Source of the DNA: Roseomonas aerilata DSM 19363 | GTDB taxonomy: Bacteria; Pseudomonadota; Alphaproteobacteria; Acetobacterales; Acetobacteraceae | Reading direction: 5' to 3' | Assembly (NCBI RefSeq): GCF_000711725.1 | Contig: NZ_JONP01000014.1 | Location: 90,463 to 154,462, forward strand | Length of the DNA: 64,000 bases | Shown here: positions 8,373 through 16,881 of the stretch, in pieces | How positions within the stretch are numbered: the stretch's first letter is position 1 | Layout: each line of letters begins with the position of its first letter | Translations under genes and position numbers: made by a program | The notes under the pieces: model-generated | Seen by the model: the letters and a program-made list of their open reading frames with translations, nothing else | Databases searched by the model: none | Told to the model about the DNA's origin: nothing

Positions 8373-10882
8373 ACAACTGGCGGATAGGCTGGCGCCTCGC
8401 GCGCCGGGAGCTGCGCGGCGGCGTGCGCGGGCTGCGGATCGTCCTCGCCTGCCTCGCGCTGGGTGTCGCGGCCATCGCCGCGGTGGGCACGCTCCGCGCC
8501 GCCGTCCAGGCGGGACTGGAGGCCGACGGCGCCCAGCTAATGGGCGGTGACGTGCTTGCCGCCAATTCGCGACCTTTCCCGCCGGAGGCCCGCGCCTGGA
8601 TCGAGGGCCGCGGCGGGCGGGTCTCCCAGCTCGTCCTCACCCGATCCATGGTCGTCGCGTCCTCGGGCGAGCGGACGCTGGTGGAGCTGAAGGCGGGGGA
8701 CAACGCCTATCCCCTCTACGGCGAACTGGCGATCGACCCGCCCGGCCCGCTCTCCGCCGGTGTGGGCGGCCTGCCGCCCGTCGTGCTCGACCCGCTGGTC
8801 GCGCAGCGGCTGAACCTCGCGCCCGGCGACACCGTGCGGATCGGCGACGCCCGCTTCGCCTATCGCGGCGCCCTCGTCTCCGAGCCCGATAAGGCCGCCG
8901 GCGCCGCCATTCTCGGTCCGCGCGCCATCATCCCCCTCCCGGCGCTCGAGGCGGCGGGGTTGGTGCAGCCCGGCAGCCTCGTGACCTACGAGCTGCGCGC
9001 CGCCCTGCCACCGGGCACCAATTCCCGCGCCTTCGCCGATGCCCTGCGCGCTCAACCCTTCGCCGATGGCGGCTGGCGTGTGCGCGACGCCTCCCAGGGA
9101 CAGCCGGGCGTGAACCGCTTTCTCGACCAGGCGGCCTCCTTCCTCGTGCTCGCGGGGCTCACCGCTCTGCTCGTCGGCGGCATCGGGGTCGCGACTGGCG
9201 TTCGCTCCTGGCTGGAGCAGCGGGCCCGTACCATCGCGACGCTCCGCTGCCTCGGGGCGCCGGCGGGGGCGATCTTCGCGACCTACCTCATCCAGGTGGC
9301 GGGCCTCGCGCTCCTGGGCACCGTGATCGGGCTGGTGGCAGGCTACGCGCTCACCGGCCTCGCCGCGGTCGCGCTCGCCGGCATGCTGCCGGTGCCGCCG
9401 CGGCTCGGCTTCTATCCGCTGCCCCTGGCGCTCGCCGCCGCCTACGGCCTTCTCACGGCCCTCTCCTTCGCCCTCTGGCCGCTCGGACGGGCGCGGGACA
9501 TTCCCGGTGCTGCCCTGTTCCGTGACAACCTGCTGCCCGACGCGCGGCGGCCGCGCCTGGGACTCGTCATCGCCAATGGGGCCGCGGTGGCCGCCCTCGT
9601 CGCGCTCGTGGTGGGGACGGCGGAGCGCCCCCTCTTCGCGCTGTGGTTCTGCATCGCGGCGCTTGCCACGCTCGGCCTCTTCCGCTTGGCCGCCGTCGGT
9701 CTCCAGGCCGTGGCGCGGCGGCTGCCGGTACGGCGGCGCCCCTCTGTCCGGCTCGGCCTGGCAAATCTGCACCGCCCGGGGGCGCCCACGGCGCTGATGC
9801 TCGTCTCGCTCGGCATCGGCCTTTCCACCCTCGCGGCCATCGCCCTCATCCAGGGCAATATCCGCCAGCAGATCAGCGAGAGCCTGCCGGACGCCGCGCC
9901 CTCCTTCTATTTCATCGACATCCAGTCCGATCAGGTCGCTGAGTTCGACCGCGTGGCGGGGGCCGTGCCGGGCGTGACCGAGGTGCGCCGCGTGCCCTCG
10001 CTGCGCGCCCGGATCGCAAAGGTGAACGGCGTGCCGGCCGACCAGGTCCAGGCAACGGAGGAGACCCGTTGGGCGCTGCGCGGCGATCGCGGCCTCACCT
10101 ATGCCGCGACGCCACCGGAGGGCACCCGCATCGTGCAGGGGAGGTGGTGGGCGCCGGACTACCGTGGTGAGCCGCTCGTCTCGCTCGACGACAACCTAGC
10201 TCGCGGCTGGAACGCGGGGCCGGGTTCCACCATCATGGTCAACGTGCTCGGGCGCGACATCGACCTGCGCGTCGTCTCCACCCGGGACATCGAGTGGCGC
10301 GGTCTTGGGCTGAACTTCGCGATGGTCGCCTCGCCCGGCCTGCTGGAGGCGGCGCCCCATACCCACATCGCGACCGTCCGCGGCAGCCCCGCCGAGGATG
10401 CGAGGCTGTTGCGAGCGGTGACGGACGCGCTGCCCAACGTCACCGGCATTCGCGTGCGGGATGCCCTGGACGCCCTCGCGGTCCTGCTGGGCCGCCTCGG
10501 CACGGCGCTCTCCTCCACGGCGGCGCTCACCCTTGTCTCAGGCCTGCTGGTCCTGGCCGGGGCGGTCGCGGCGGGGCAGCGGCGGCGGATCCGGGACGCG
10601 GTGGTGCTGAAGACCCTCGGTGCCTCCCGCGCCCAGATCCGGCGGGCCTGGCTGGTGGAGTTCGGGCTGCTCGGGCTCGTGGCGGGGCTCGTGGCCGCCG
10701 CCGTGGGCACGCTCGCCTCCTGGGGTGTCACGCGCTTCGTCATGCGGACGGACTGGACCTTCCTGCCCGGCACGCTCTCCGTGACGATCGTCCTCTGCGT
10801 CGCCCTCACCCTCGCGATGGGCTATGCGGGCACTGCGCTGGCGCTGCGGGCTAAACCGGCGCCGTTGCTCCGGAATGAGTAG
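8369..10882 (+). CDS. FtsX-like ABC transporter permease, YbbP-like
   Basis: An 837-residue inner-membrane protein. It has an N-terminal membrane segment, a large periplasmic domain (about 45-250), central FtsX-type membrane helices, a second periplasmic domain (about 500-690), and a final FtsX block containing [23 protein letters not shown]. The duplicated layout with about ten helices is that of E. coli YbbP. It starts with GTG overlapping the ATPase stop, so the two are made together. The likely role is envelope lipid or lipoprotein handling; the cargo is unknown. Its last 32 bases overlap the convergent EAL gene. Confidence 0.9.
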
Positions 10883-11666
10883 GGTGTTCCGACGCTGCCC
10901 CACTCGAAGTGGCCGCCGGCCAGTTAATGTCGGCGGTAGTGGCAATGCCCTCGAAAATAGGGCGGGCTAAGAAATATCCCTGCATGAAGCGAACACCGAC
11001 CGAGCGTAGCGCCTCGACCTCCTCCAGGCGCTCGACTCCCTCCGCGACGACCTTCACCCCGATGCCGCTCCCCATGGCGACCATCGAGCGGAGGATCTCA
11101 AGGCGCACCCCATCCCGGTCGCAATCCGCCACCAGTGCGCGGTCGAGCTTGATGATGTCCGGCCGAAGGTTGGCAAGCCGCGAAAGCCCGGAGTAGCCGG
11201 TTCCGAAATCGTCGAGCGCGACGCGGAACCCGTGCCGCCGGTACTCCTGCATGATCGAGAGGATATGCGCCTCCTCCGCGATATGCTCGTTCTCGGTGAA
11301 CTCGAAGGTCAGCCGGTTCGTCGGGAAGCCGGTGCGGAAGGCAGCGTCCAGCGTCATGCGGATGCAGGCGCGCGGCTCGTAGACCGCCCGGGGCATGAAG
11401 TTGATGTTGAGATCACCCTCCAGGCGGAGTTGCGCCGCCATCTCGATCGCCCTGACGCGGCATGCCTGGTCAAAGGCGTAGAGGTTGTCCTCGGTGACCT
11501 GTCCGAGGATCGAGGCGGCGCTCTCCCCGTTCGGGCCGCGCACCAGGGCCTCATGCGTATCGATGCGGCCCTCCTGCAGGTCCACCACGGGTTGGAACGC
11601 CATGGTGAAGGGGAAGCCAAGTTGGCCCAGCCGACATCCTGAACATCCACGAGGCGTCCCGGCCAT
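10851..11666 (-). CDS. EAL domain protein, probable c-di-GMP phosphodiesterase
   Basis: A 271-residue protein that is almost entirely one EAL domain, with no sensor, GGDEF or membrane segment. The catalytic set looks complete: EALVRG (39-41 is EAL), NINFMP (Asn), FEFTENE (Glu), DDFGTGYSGLSRL (metal-binding Asp pair), IIKLD (Lys), and VVAEGVE (Glu). An active c-di-GMP hydrolase is therefore likely. A GCGGAG ribosome-binding site supports the ATG at 11666. The 3' end overlaps the convergent ABC permease by 32 bases. Confidence 0.9.
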   Translation of the reverse strand: MAGTPRGCSGCRLGQLGFPFTMAFQPVVDLQEGRIDTHEALVRGPNGESAASILGQVTEDNLYAFDQACRVRAIEMAAQLRLEGDLNINFMPRAVYEPRACIRMTLDAAFRTGFPTNRLTFEFTENEHIAEEAHILSIMQEYRRHGFRVALDDFGTGYSGLSRLANLRPDIIKLDRALVADCDRDGVRLEILRSMVAMGSGIGVKVVAEGVERLEEVEALRSVGVRFMQGYFLARPIFEGIATTADINWPAATSSGAASEHPTHSGATAPV

Positions 11667-12112
11667 GACATCTCCGCTTCGTAGGGATGATCGTTCGAGC
11701 GATTACTATAACGCGCGAGAACAGCACCGAAATGAGTCCGGTGCCGATTCCCTGCCCGTCCGCGAAAATTTGGCAGGACTTTGTCCGGCCCAGCAGGTGG
11801 CGAAGGCGGCTACGCCGTGTTCGCCTGTCGAGGGGTGGTGGGCCAGACCGTGCGCTACCCCATGTGTTCCAACACCCAGCAGTGCAGAAAGCGGTCCGGC
11901 CAGGGGCAAGCGCGCGAATGCCGAGGCTCAGCACCGGGACGAACCCTGCACTAGGGGCAGGTCATCGTGAGTAGCCTCAGGCCGCCTCCCCGGGGCACGG
12001 ACCTTTCGGTGGCCTTACATGTGGATTGCCGCTTGATCCGCATTACAGGAAGTCCATATATCCCCCAGTCAGGGGTGGGCGGGTGCCCTCCCCGGAAGGA
12101 GTTGTGAACCTC
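11667..12112. other. Intergenic region between EAL gene and BI-1 gene
   Basis: A 446-base stretch between divergent genes. I see no convincing coding region: the open frames here have no ribosome-binding site and no recognisable protein character. The right end carries a possible promoter for the BI-1 gene. The left end (around 11706-11711) has ACTATA, which reads TATAGT on the minus strand and could be a -10 for the EAL gene, without a clear -35. Confidence 0.5.
12033..12062 (+). promoter_or_regulatory. Candidate sigma-70 promoter of the BI-1 gene
   Basis: TTGATC at 12033-12038 and TATATC at 12057-12062 are separated by 18 bases. The pair lies about 50 bases before the start codon in an otherwise GC-rich region. 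Confidence 0.4.
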
Positions 12113-12910
12113 ATGGCCTTCGGTCCCGACAACCGTCTCCAGAACGGCCCGTCCGTCTGGAACCAGCCGCTGGGTCGCGCCGCTACCGATGCCGCCACAC
12201 TGGATGCCGGGCTGCGCGCCTACATGCTGCGCGTCTACAACTGGATGGCTTCCGGCCTCGCGCTGACGGCCATCACCGCCTACGTGATCGCGAACACCGG
12301 CCTTGCCGAGCTGTTCTTCAACGTGGTGCGGACGCCGCGCGGCCTGGCCACCCAGCCCACCATCCTCGGCTTCGTCGCGATCTTCGCGCCGCTAGCCTTC
12401 GTGATGGTGCTGTCCTTCGGCATCAACCGCCTGTCCAAGGGCACGACGCAGGCGCTGTTCTGGGCCTTCTGTGTGGCGATGGGCGCCAGCATGGCGAACA
12501 TCTTCGTCGTCTATGTCGGCGCGTCCATCGCGAGCACCTTCTTCGTCACCGCCGGCATGTTCGCGGCCGTCAGCATCTACGGCTACGTCACGAAGGCTGA
12601 CCTGACGCGGATGGGCGGCTTCCTGATGATGGGCCTGATCGGCATCCTCATCGCCGGCCTGGTCAACGCCTTCGTCGGCAGCTCGGCGCTGCAGTTCGCG
12701 ATCTCGGTCCTCGGCGTGGTGATCTTCACGGGCCTCACCGCCTACGACACGCAGCGGATCAAGAACGACTACATCGAGTACAGCTACGCTGAGGGTTCCG
12801 ACGAGGCGGGCAAGCGCTCCGTGATGGACGCGCTGGGCCTCTACCTCAACTTCGTGAACCTCTTCCAGCTGCTGCTGCAGTTCATGGGCGTGCGCAACTC
12901 GTCCGACTGA
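12113..12910 (+). CDS. Bax inhibitor-1 family membrane protein (YbhL/YccA type)
   Basis: A 265-residue polytopic protein with seven predicted hydrophobic helices, starting at MAFGPDN. Family features are the first helix NWMASGLALTAITAYV, the TAYDTQRIKNDY segment after helix 6 (the conserved Asp region), and the C-terminal LYLNFVNLFQLLLQFMG. Bacterial members act as pH-gated calcium leak channels or modulators of FtsH proteolysis. A GGAAGGAG sequence lies 12 bases upstream; a GTG three codons earlier is a possible alternative start. A strong terminator follows. Confidence 0.93.
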   Translation: MAFGPDNRLQNGPSVWNQPLGRAATDAATLDAGLRAYMLRVYNWMASGLALTAITAYVIANTGLAELFFNVVRTPRGLATQPTILGFVAIFAPLAFVMVLSFGINRLSKGTTQALFWAFCVAMGASMANIFVVYVGASIASTFFVTAGMFAAVSIYGYVTKADLTRMGGFLMMGLIGILIAGLVNAFVGSSALQFAISVLGVVIFTGLTAYDTQRIKNDYIEYSYAEGSDEAGKRSVMDALGLYLNFVNLFQLLLQFMGVRNSSD

Positions 12911-12935
12911 TCGGCCGGACCGCGACGCGGAACGG

Positions 12936-12964
12936 AACCCCGGGGAGCGATCCCCGGGGTTTTT
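12936..12964 (+). terminator. Rho-independent terminator after BI-1 gene
   Basis: A perfect 11-bp stem (AACCCCGGGGA / TCCCCGGGGTT) with the 4-base loop GCGA runs into a short T tract. It begins 26 bases after the BI-1 stop and lies between it and the convergent MFS gene. Confidence 0.85.
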
Positions 12965-12976
12965 CATGCACGCCGC

Positions 12977-14179
12977 TCAGGCGGCCGGCCCGCGCAGGCG
13001 AAGCGCTGCCGTGGCCGAGGCGAGCGCCAGCAGCATCAGCACCGCCCCATAAACGATGGCGGTCGCGTGCAGCCCGAAGACCGGAACGGCCATGCCCGCC
13101 AGGACGGTCGGAAGGCTGAAGGCGAGGTAGCTCTCGACATAGTAGGCGGCCATCAGCCCGGCCCGCTCGGCCGCGCCCGCCAAGGGGAAGACGCCGCGCA
13201 CCGCGCCGGAGAAGGCGGCGCCGAAGGCAAGTCCGGCGACCAGCGTGCCGCCGATCAGGAGCGCAGCATTCGTCGCGTAGACGCCCATCAAGGTGAGGCC
13301 GATGCCCAGCGCCAGGCCCAGCGCGCCCGTGGCGATGCACCGCGCAGGCGGAAGGTTGCGCAGCACGCCCAGGCTGAGGGATCCTGCCAGCGGCAGGATG
13401 GCAATCACCGCCGCGGTGGCCACTGGCGGCAGCGCCCCGACACTGGCCCGCAGCAGGCCCGGCATGAGTGAGAGATAGAAGCCGCCCAGCGCCCAGGCGG
13501 CAGTGTTCACCGGCGTGATAAGTAGGAGCATGGCCCGGGCCTGACGCGGCACATGCACGCGCGGCCGCAGCGCGCCCCAGGCACCCGGGTGGCGCGCCGC
13601 CGTTTCCGGCAGGAACCAGACCCCAACCGCGAGGAGCAGGAAGAGCGCCGCCGTGACGGCATAGATGAGCGCCGCCGGATGAGGCGCGTGGTTGACCAGC
13701 ACCGCGGCCGCGATCAGACCCACGGCCATGCCGAGGAAGGGCGCAATGCTGCTGACGAGCGCCCCCCGCGCGCGGTCCACGTCCAGCATCGCCGCACCGA
13801 GCGCCGACAGGGCCGCCCCCGTGGCGAGCCCCTGGATCAGGCGCGCCGCGACGAGCGCAGCAAGCGAATCCGCGGTGATGAAGACGAGCATGGCAAGGAT
13901 GCTAACCAGCATGCCCGCCGAGATCATGGGGCGCCGCCCCACGTGGTCGGAAAGCGAGCCAAGGGTCAGCAGCGCAAGCAGAAGGCTGCCCGCATAGGCT
14001 GCGAAGACGAGGGTGAGGCCCGGCGCGGTGAGGTGGAGGCCGTCCGAGTAGAGCCGGAAGAGCGCGGTTGGCTCTGCCGATCCTGCCAGCAAAGCACCGG
14101 TCGCGACCCCTCCGAAGCTGACCATGGAGAAGCCGCGGGTTCGGCTTGGCAGCCGGTCGGGGGAGACGCAGGTGGACAC
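12977..14179 (-). CDS. MFS transporter (DHA1-like exporter)
   Basis: A 400-residue major facilitator with about 12 helices. The loop 2-3 signature GSLSDHVGRRPMISAG (the GxxxDxxGRR type) is clear near residue 75. The GTG at 14179 is chosen because an AAGGAG ribosome-binding site lies 8 bases upstream. It is divergent from a TetR regulator; two matching 9-5-9 palindromes occupy the intergenic space and one overlaps this ribosome-binding site. That arrangement is typical of a ligand-induced efflux pump, so drug or toxin export is inferred. Confidence 0.9.
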   Translation of the reverse strand: MSTCVSPDRLPSRTRGFSMVSFGGVATGALLAGSAEPTALFRLYSDGLHLTAPGLTLVFAAYAGSLLLALLTLGSLSDHVGRRPMISAGMLVSILAMLVFITADSLAALVAARLIQGLATGAALSALGAAMLDVDRARGALVSSIAPFLGMAVGLIAAAVLVNHAPHPAALIYAVTAALFLLLAVGVWFLPETAARHPGAWGALRPRVHVPRQARAMLLLITPVNTAAWALGGFYLSLMPGLLRASVGALPPVATAAVIAILPLAGSLSLGVLRNLPPARCIATGALGLALGIGLTLMGVYATNAALLIGGTLVAGLAFGAAFSGAVRGVFPLAGAAERAGLMAAYYVESYLAFSLPTVLAGMAVPVFGLHATAIVYGAVLMLLALASATAALRLRGPAA

Positions 14180-14191
14180 GAGAAGATCTCC

Positions 14192-14214
14192 TTAACGCCA
14201 CGTATTTGCGCTAA
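14192..14214. promoter_or_regulatory. TetR-type operator, site 1
   Basis: Half-sites TTAACGCCA (14192-14200) and TTGCGCTAA (14206-14214) are separated by 5 bases; 7 of 9 positions are complementary. The site touches the MFS ribosome-binding site (CTCCTT on the plus strand at 14189-14193), so bound regulator could block MFS expression. Confidence 0.65.
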
Positions 14215-14239
14215 GAGGGAGGTAGGCCGGTTTTTTGAA

Positions 14240-14262
14240 TTAACGCAACTCCTTTGCTTTAA
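14240..14262. promoter_or_regulatory. TetR-type operator, site 2
   Basis: Half-sites TTAACGCAA (14240-14248) and TTGCTTTAA (14254-14262) are separated by 5 bases; 8 of 9 positions are complementary. It has the same 9-5-9 design and half-site sequence as site 1, 48 bases away centre to centre, and lies just before the TetR gene. Confidence 0.7.
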
Positions 14263-14288
14263 CTGGAGCTGAGCACGAGTTGGAAAGA

Positions 14289-14870
14289 ATGTCGGAAACG
14301 GTCATCAGGCAGGTCCGCACCGGCGGGCGCAGCGCGCGTATCCAGGCCGCCGTGCATGAAGCGACAGAGGCGCTGATTTCAGAGCTCGGCCGCGCGGCGC
14401 TGACGGTGCCGGCCATCGCCGCGCGAGCCGGTGTCACGCCGTCCACGATCTATCGCCGCTGGGGCGGCCTTCCTGCCCTGCTGGCCGATGTGGCGGCCCG
14501 TCATCTGCGGCCTGTGGCCGAGCCTGCCGATGCCCCGACGCTGCGGGAAGCCCTTCAGGCCTGGGTGGAGCAATATGCCGACGAGATGTCCTCGGGGCCC
14601 GGCCGCGCCCTGATCCACGACGTTCTCAACGGCAGCGCGGAGCCGGAATTCACAGGGCGGTGCTGCAGCTATACGATCGACCAGTTGCGCGTCATTTCCG
14701 ACCGCGCCATGGCCCGGGGAGAGCCACCGCTGCCCCTGGAGGAGGTGGTGGACCACGTGGTGGCCCCTATTATGTACCGGATCATCTTCGGGCTGGACCT
14801 CACGGATCCCGCCTGGTGCCGCGGACTGGTGGACCGGCTCTTCGACGGCAGTCCGCCGCTGGAAGGCTGA
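14289..14870 (+). CDS. TetR family transcriptional regulator
   Basis: A 193-residue repressor. The N-terminal helix-turn-helix (about 20-65) includes ALTVPAIAARAGVTPSTIYRRWGGLPALLADV, the usual TetR recognition pattern with IYRRWG. A C-terminal ligand/dimerisation domain follows. The ATG at 14289 is preferred; a TTG 9 bases upstream is also in frame. It is divergent from an MFS exporter and most likely represses it and itself through the two palindromes between them. Confidence 0.92.
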   Translation: MSETVIRQVRTGGRSARIQAAVHEATEALISELGRAALTVPAIAARAGVTPSTIYRRWGGLPALLADVAARHLRPVAEPADAPTLREALQAWVEQYADEMSSGPGRALIHDVLNGSAEPEFTGRCCSYTIDQLRVISDRAMARGEPPLPLEEVVDHVVAPIMYRIIFGLDLTDPAWCRGLVDRLFDGSPPLEG

Positions 14871-14915
14871 GCGCCCGGCGGCCGTGTAAGGCAGCCGGGC
14901 CCACTCGATGGCGTC

Positions 14916-15776
14916 CTACTTTTCCGCCTTCTCGCCCTTCTCGCTCGTCTTCAGGTAGTCCAGCAGCTTCTGCGTCGCCGCCGTCTTGTCCGTACGGTCC
15001 AACGCACCGACCTCGGCTGCCAGCCGCTCCAGCGCCAGCTCATAGATCTGCCGCTCGGAGAAGGACTGGTCGGGCTGGCCGGCGTTGCGGTGCAGGTCGC
15101 GCACCACCTCGGCGATGGCGATCGGATCGCCCGAGTTGATCTTCTGCTCGTATTCCTGGGCGCGACGGGACCACATGGTGCGCTTGATCCGTGCGCGGCC
15201 GCGCAACGTCTCCATCGCCTCGCCCATGACCTTCTCGGACGCGAGCTTGCGCAGGCCAGAGGAGGCGGCCTTGGCCATCGGGACCTTCAGGGTCATCCGG
15301 TTCTCCTCGAAGGTGACCGTGATCACCTTGAGGGTCTGGCCGGCGATCGGCACGTCCTCGATCCCCTGCACCTGGCCAACGCCATGAGTGGGGTAGACGA
15401 CGAAGTCGCCCGCGCGGAAATCCTTTCCGGCATTTCCCAGCGGCTTTGGCGGCGGCGCCGGGCGCATCGGCGCCTGGATCACGGGCTCTGCGGCAACCGG
15501 CGGGGGCTCGGGGGCGGCGGCCTGCGTCTCGGCCATGCCCGGAGCCTCCGTGACCTTCGCGCGGGCCGAGGATTCGGTCTTGGCCGCGACGTCCGTGCGC
15601 GCCGCGGCAGCCTTCGGCTTCGGCGCCGGGCTGGGCGCCGTGGTCGCGGCCTTCTTCAACGCCGTGGCCGGCGCCGCCTCCGTCTTGCGCTCGCTCGCCA
15701 CGGCCTGGGCCGCCGGCGCGGCGGCCGTGTCCGGGCTCGTATTGCTCGGGGACTTGCTCCCGGCGGGTGCCTTCAT
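14916..15776 (-). CDS. carD: CarD family transcription regulator with long N-terminal extension
   Basis: A 286-residue protein. Residues 120-286 are a normal-length CarD/CdnL protein: an RNA polymerase-interacting Tudor-like module (FRAGDFVVYPTHGVGQVQGIE) and a helical DNA-binding domain (RRAQEYEQKINSGDPIAIAEVVRDL). CarD stabilises promoter open complexes, especially at rRNA promoters. Residues 1-118 are an Ala/Pro/Lys-rich, low-complexity extension that lone CarD proteins (about 165 residues) lack. A GGAGAGC ribosome-binding site supports the ATG at 15776 (an ATG directly before it, at 15779, is equivalent). A shorter start at Met81 is possible. Confidence 0.9.
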   Translation of the reverse strand: MKAPAGSKSPSNTSPDTAAAPAAQAVASERKTEAAPATALKKAATTAPSPAPKPKAAAARTDVAAKTESSARAKVTEAPGMAETQAAAPEPPPVAAEPVIQAPMRPAPPPKPLGNAGKDFRAGDFVVYPTHGVGQVQGIEDVPIAGQTLKVITVTFEENRMTLKVPMAKAASSGLRKLASEKVMGEAMETLRGRARIKRTMWSRRAQEYEQKINSGDPIAIAEVVRDLHRNAGQPDQSFSERQIYELALERLAAEVGALDRTDKTAATQKLLDYLKTSEKGEKAEK

Positions 15777-16109
15777 CATGCTCTCCGCAATCTCTCTCGC
15801 CGCCTGCCCTGCCAGGACCGCCCCAAGGCCGACGCATCGGCCGACGACGGAAACCGGAAGGAGGACGAGGGGCCTGCCTTGCCGGGTGCCGCGCCGGTCA
15901 GGGCAAGCGCCCCCGGCCTCGCCAGGGTGAGCCCCGTCGCTACAACCTTCGTGCATCGACCCGGCCGCCCGGATGGCTGAACCGTTCCGCAGCAGACGGT
16001 ATCACGAATCGCTGGCCCGGTCACGCGGCAGGGGATCATCACGGCGCAACGCGGTGGAAGCGCGCGGGTTTTCCCCTTGCGGACAGGCGCGGCCCTGCGG
16101 CCGGGCGGC
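15777..16109. other. Gap between carD and fdxA
   Basis: A 333-base stretch without a credible gene. It must hold the carD promoter and the fdxA terminator on the minus strand, but I see no hexamer pair or hairpin with a T tract that I would assign. Open frames across it are Arg/Pro-rich and lack ribosome-binding sites. Confidence 0.4.
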
Positions 16110-16442
16110 TCAGCCCTGGCCGGGCGAGGCGTCGAACAGCTTCGCCTTGTCGGGCTTGCCGTCCCACTCTTTCGCGTCTTCCGGCGGCTCGCCCTTGCGG
16201 GAGATGTTTGGCCACTGCGCGGAATAGGTGCGGTTCAGTTCCGCCCAATCGGTCGCGCGCTCGTCGCTGTCCGGGAAGATCGCCTCGGCCGGGCATTCCG
16301 GCTCGCAGACGCCGCAGTCGATGCACTCGTCGGGATGGATAACGAGCATATTCGCGCCAACGTAGAAGCAGTCCACCGGACAGACCTCGACGCAATCCAT
16401 GTACTTGCAGCGGATACAGTTCTCGGTGACGACGTAGGTCAC
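16110..16442 (-). CDS. fdxA: Seven-iron ferredoxin FdxA
   Basis: A 110-residue cytoplasmic electron carrier. The first cluster region is [17 protein letters not shown] and the second is [12 protein letters not shown], the pattern of [3Fe-4S][4Fe-4S] ferredoxins of the FdxA type. The family C-terminal extension ([22 protein letters not shown]) is present. The start is a GTG (VTYVVTENC) with AAGGGG 7 bases upstream. It lies downstream of the S4 and helicase genes and upstream of carD, a neighbourhood common in Alphaproteobacteria. Confidence 0.95.
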   Translation of the reverse strand: MTYVVTENCIRCKYMDCVEVCPVDCFYVGANMLVIHPDECIDCGVCEPECPAEAIFPDSDERATDWAELNRTYSAQWPNISRKGEPPEDAKEWDGKPDKAKLFDASPGQG

Positions 16443-16578
16443 AGTCAGCCCCTTATACGGCCCACGGAACGGTGGGCGGCCCCGACGGGGCGGAGATGGA
16501 CCGGGCAGGCCCGGCATGCAAGCGCGGGAATCGACAGGCAGGACCGCAGCGGGCGAACAGCGCGCGTGGGAGGCTCAC

Positions 16579-16872
16579 TCAACCGGCCGGAAGCTCCTCG
16601 TAGAGCAGCCGCGCCTCGGCCGGCGGGCCGCGCCGCTCGGCCAGTGCCTGCACGCGCCAGACCTTCACCACACCGCGCTCCGCCCCGCCCAGGGCAAGAG
16701 TCAGCACGTCCCCCGGGCGGAGCCGCGCGTGCGGCTTGTCCACGGGCTGGCGGTTCAGGCGCACCCCCCCGCGCTCGACGAAGGCGGCGCAGGCGGACCG
16801 GGTCTTAATCAGGCGCGCGCACCAGAGCCACTTGTCCAGGCGCTGCCAGTCCCGGTCCTCGGTCTCCGCCAT
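16579..16872 (-). CDS. S4 domain RNA-binding protein (Hsp15-like)
   Basis: A 97-residue protein made of an S4 domain (RLDKWLWCARLIKTRSACAAFVERGGVRLNRQPVDKP) followed by a basic/beta segment. In E. coli, Hsp15 (HslR) binds stalled 50S subunits carrying nascent chains. It starts 9 bases after the helicase stop, so the two are co-transcribed, which points to a shared RNA- or ribosome-related role. Confidence 0.9.
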   Translation of the reverse strand: MAETEDRDWQRLDKWLWCARLIKTRSACAAFVERGGVRLNRQPVDKPHARLRPGDVLTLALGGAERGVVKVWRVQALAERRGPPAEARLLYEELPAG

Positions 16873-16881
16873 GCCGCCGCG

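Noticed and set aside
11682..11974. Possible small genes in the EAL/BI-1 intergenic region
   Set aside because: Several overlapping frames, none with a ribosome-binding site or protein-like composition.
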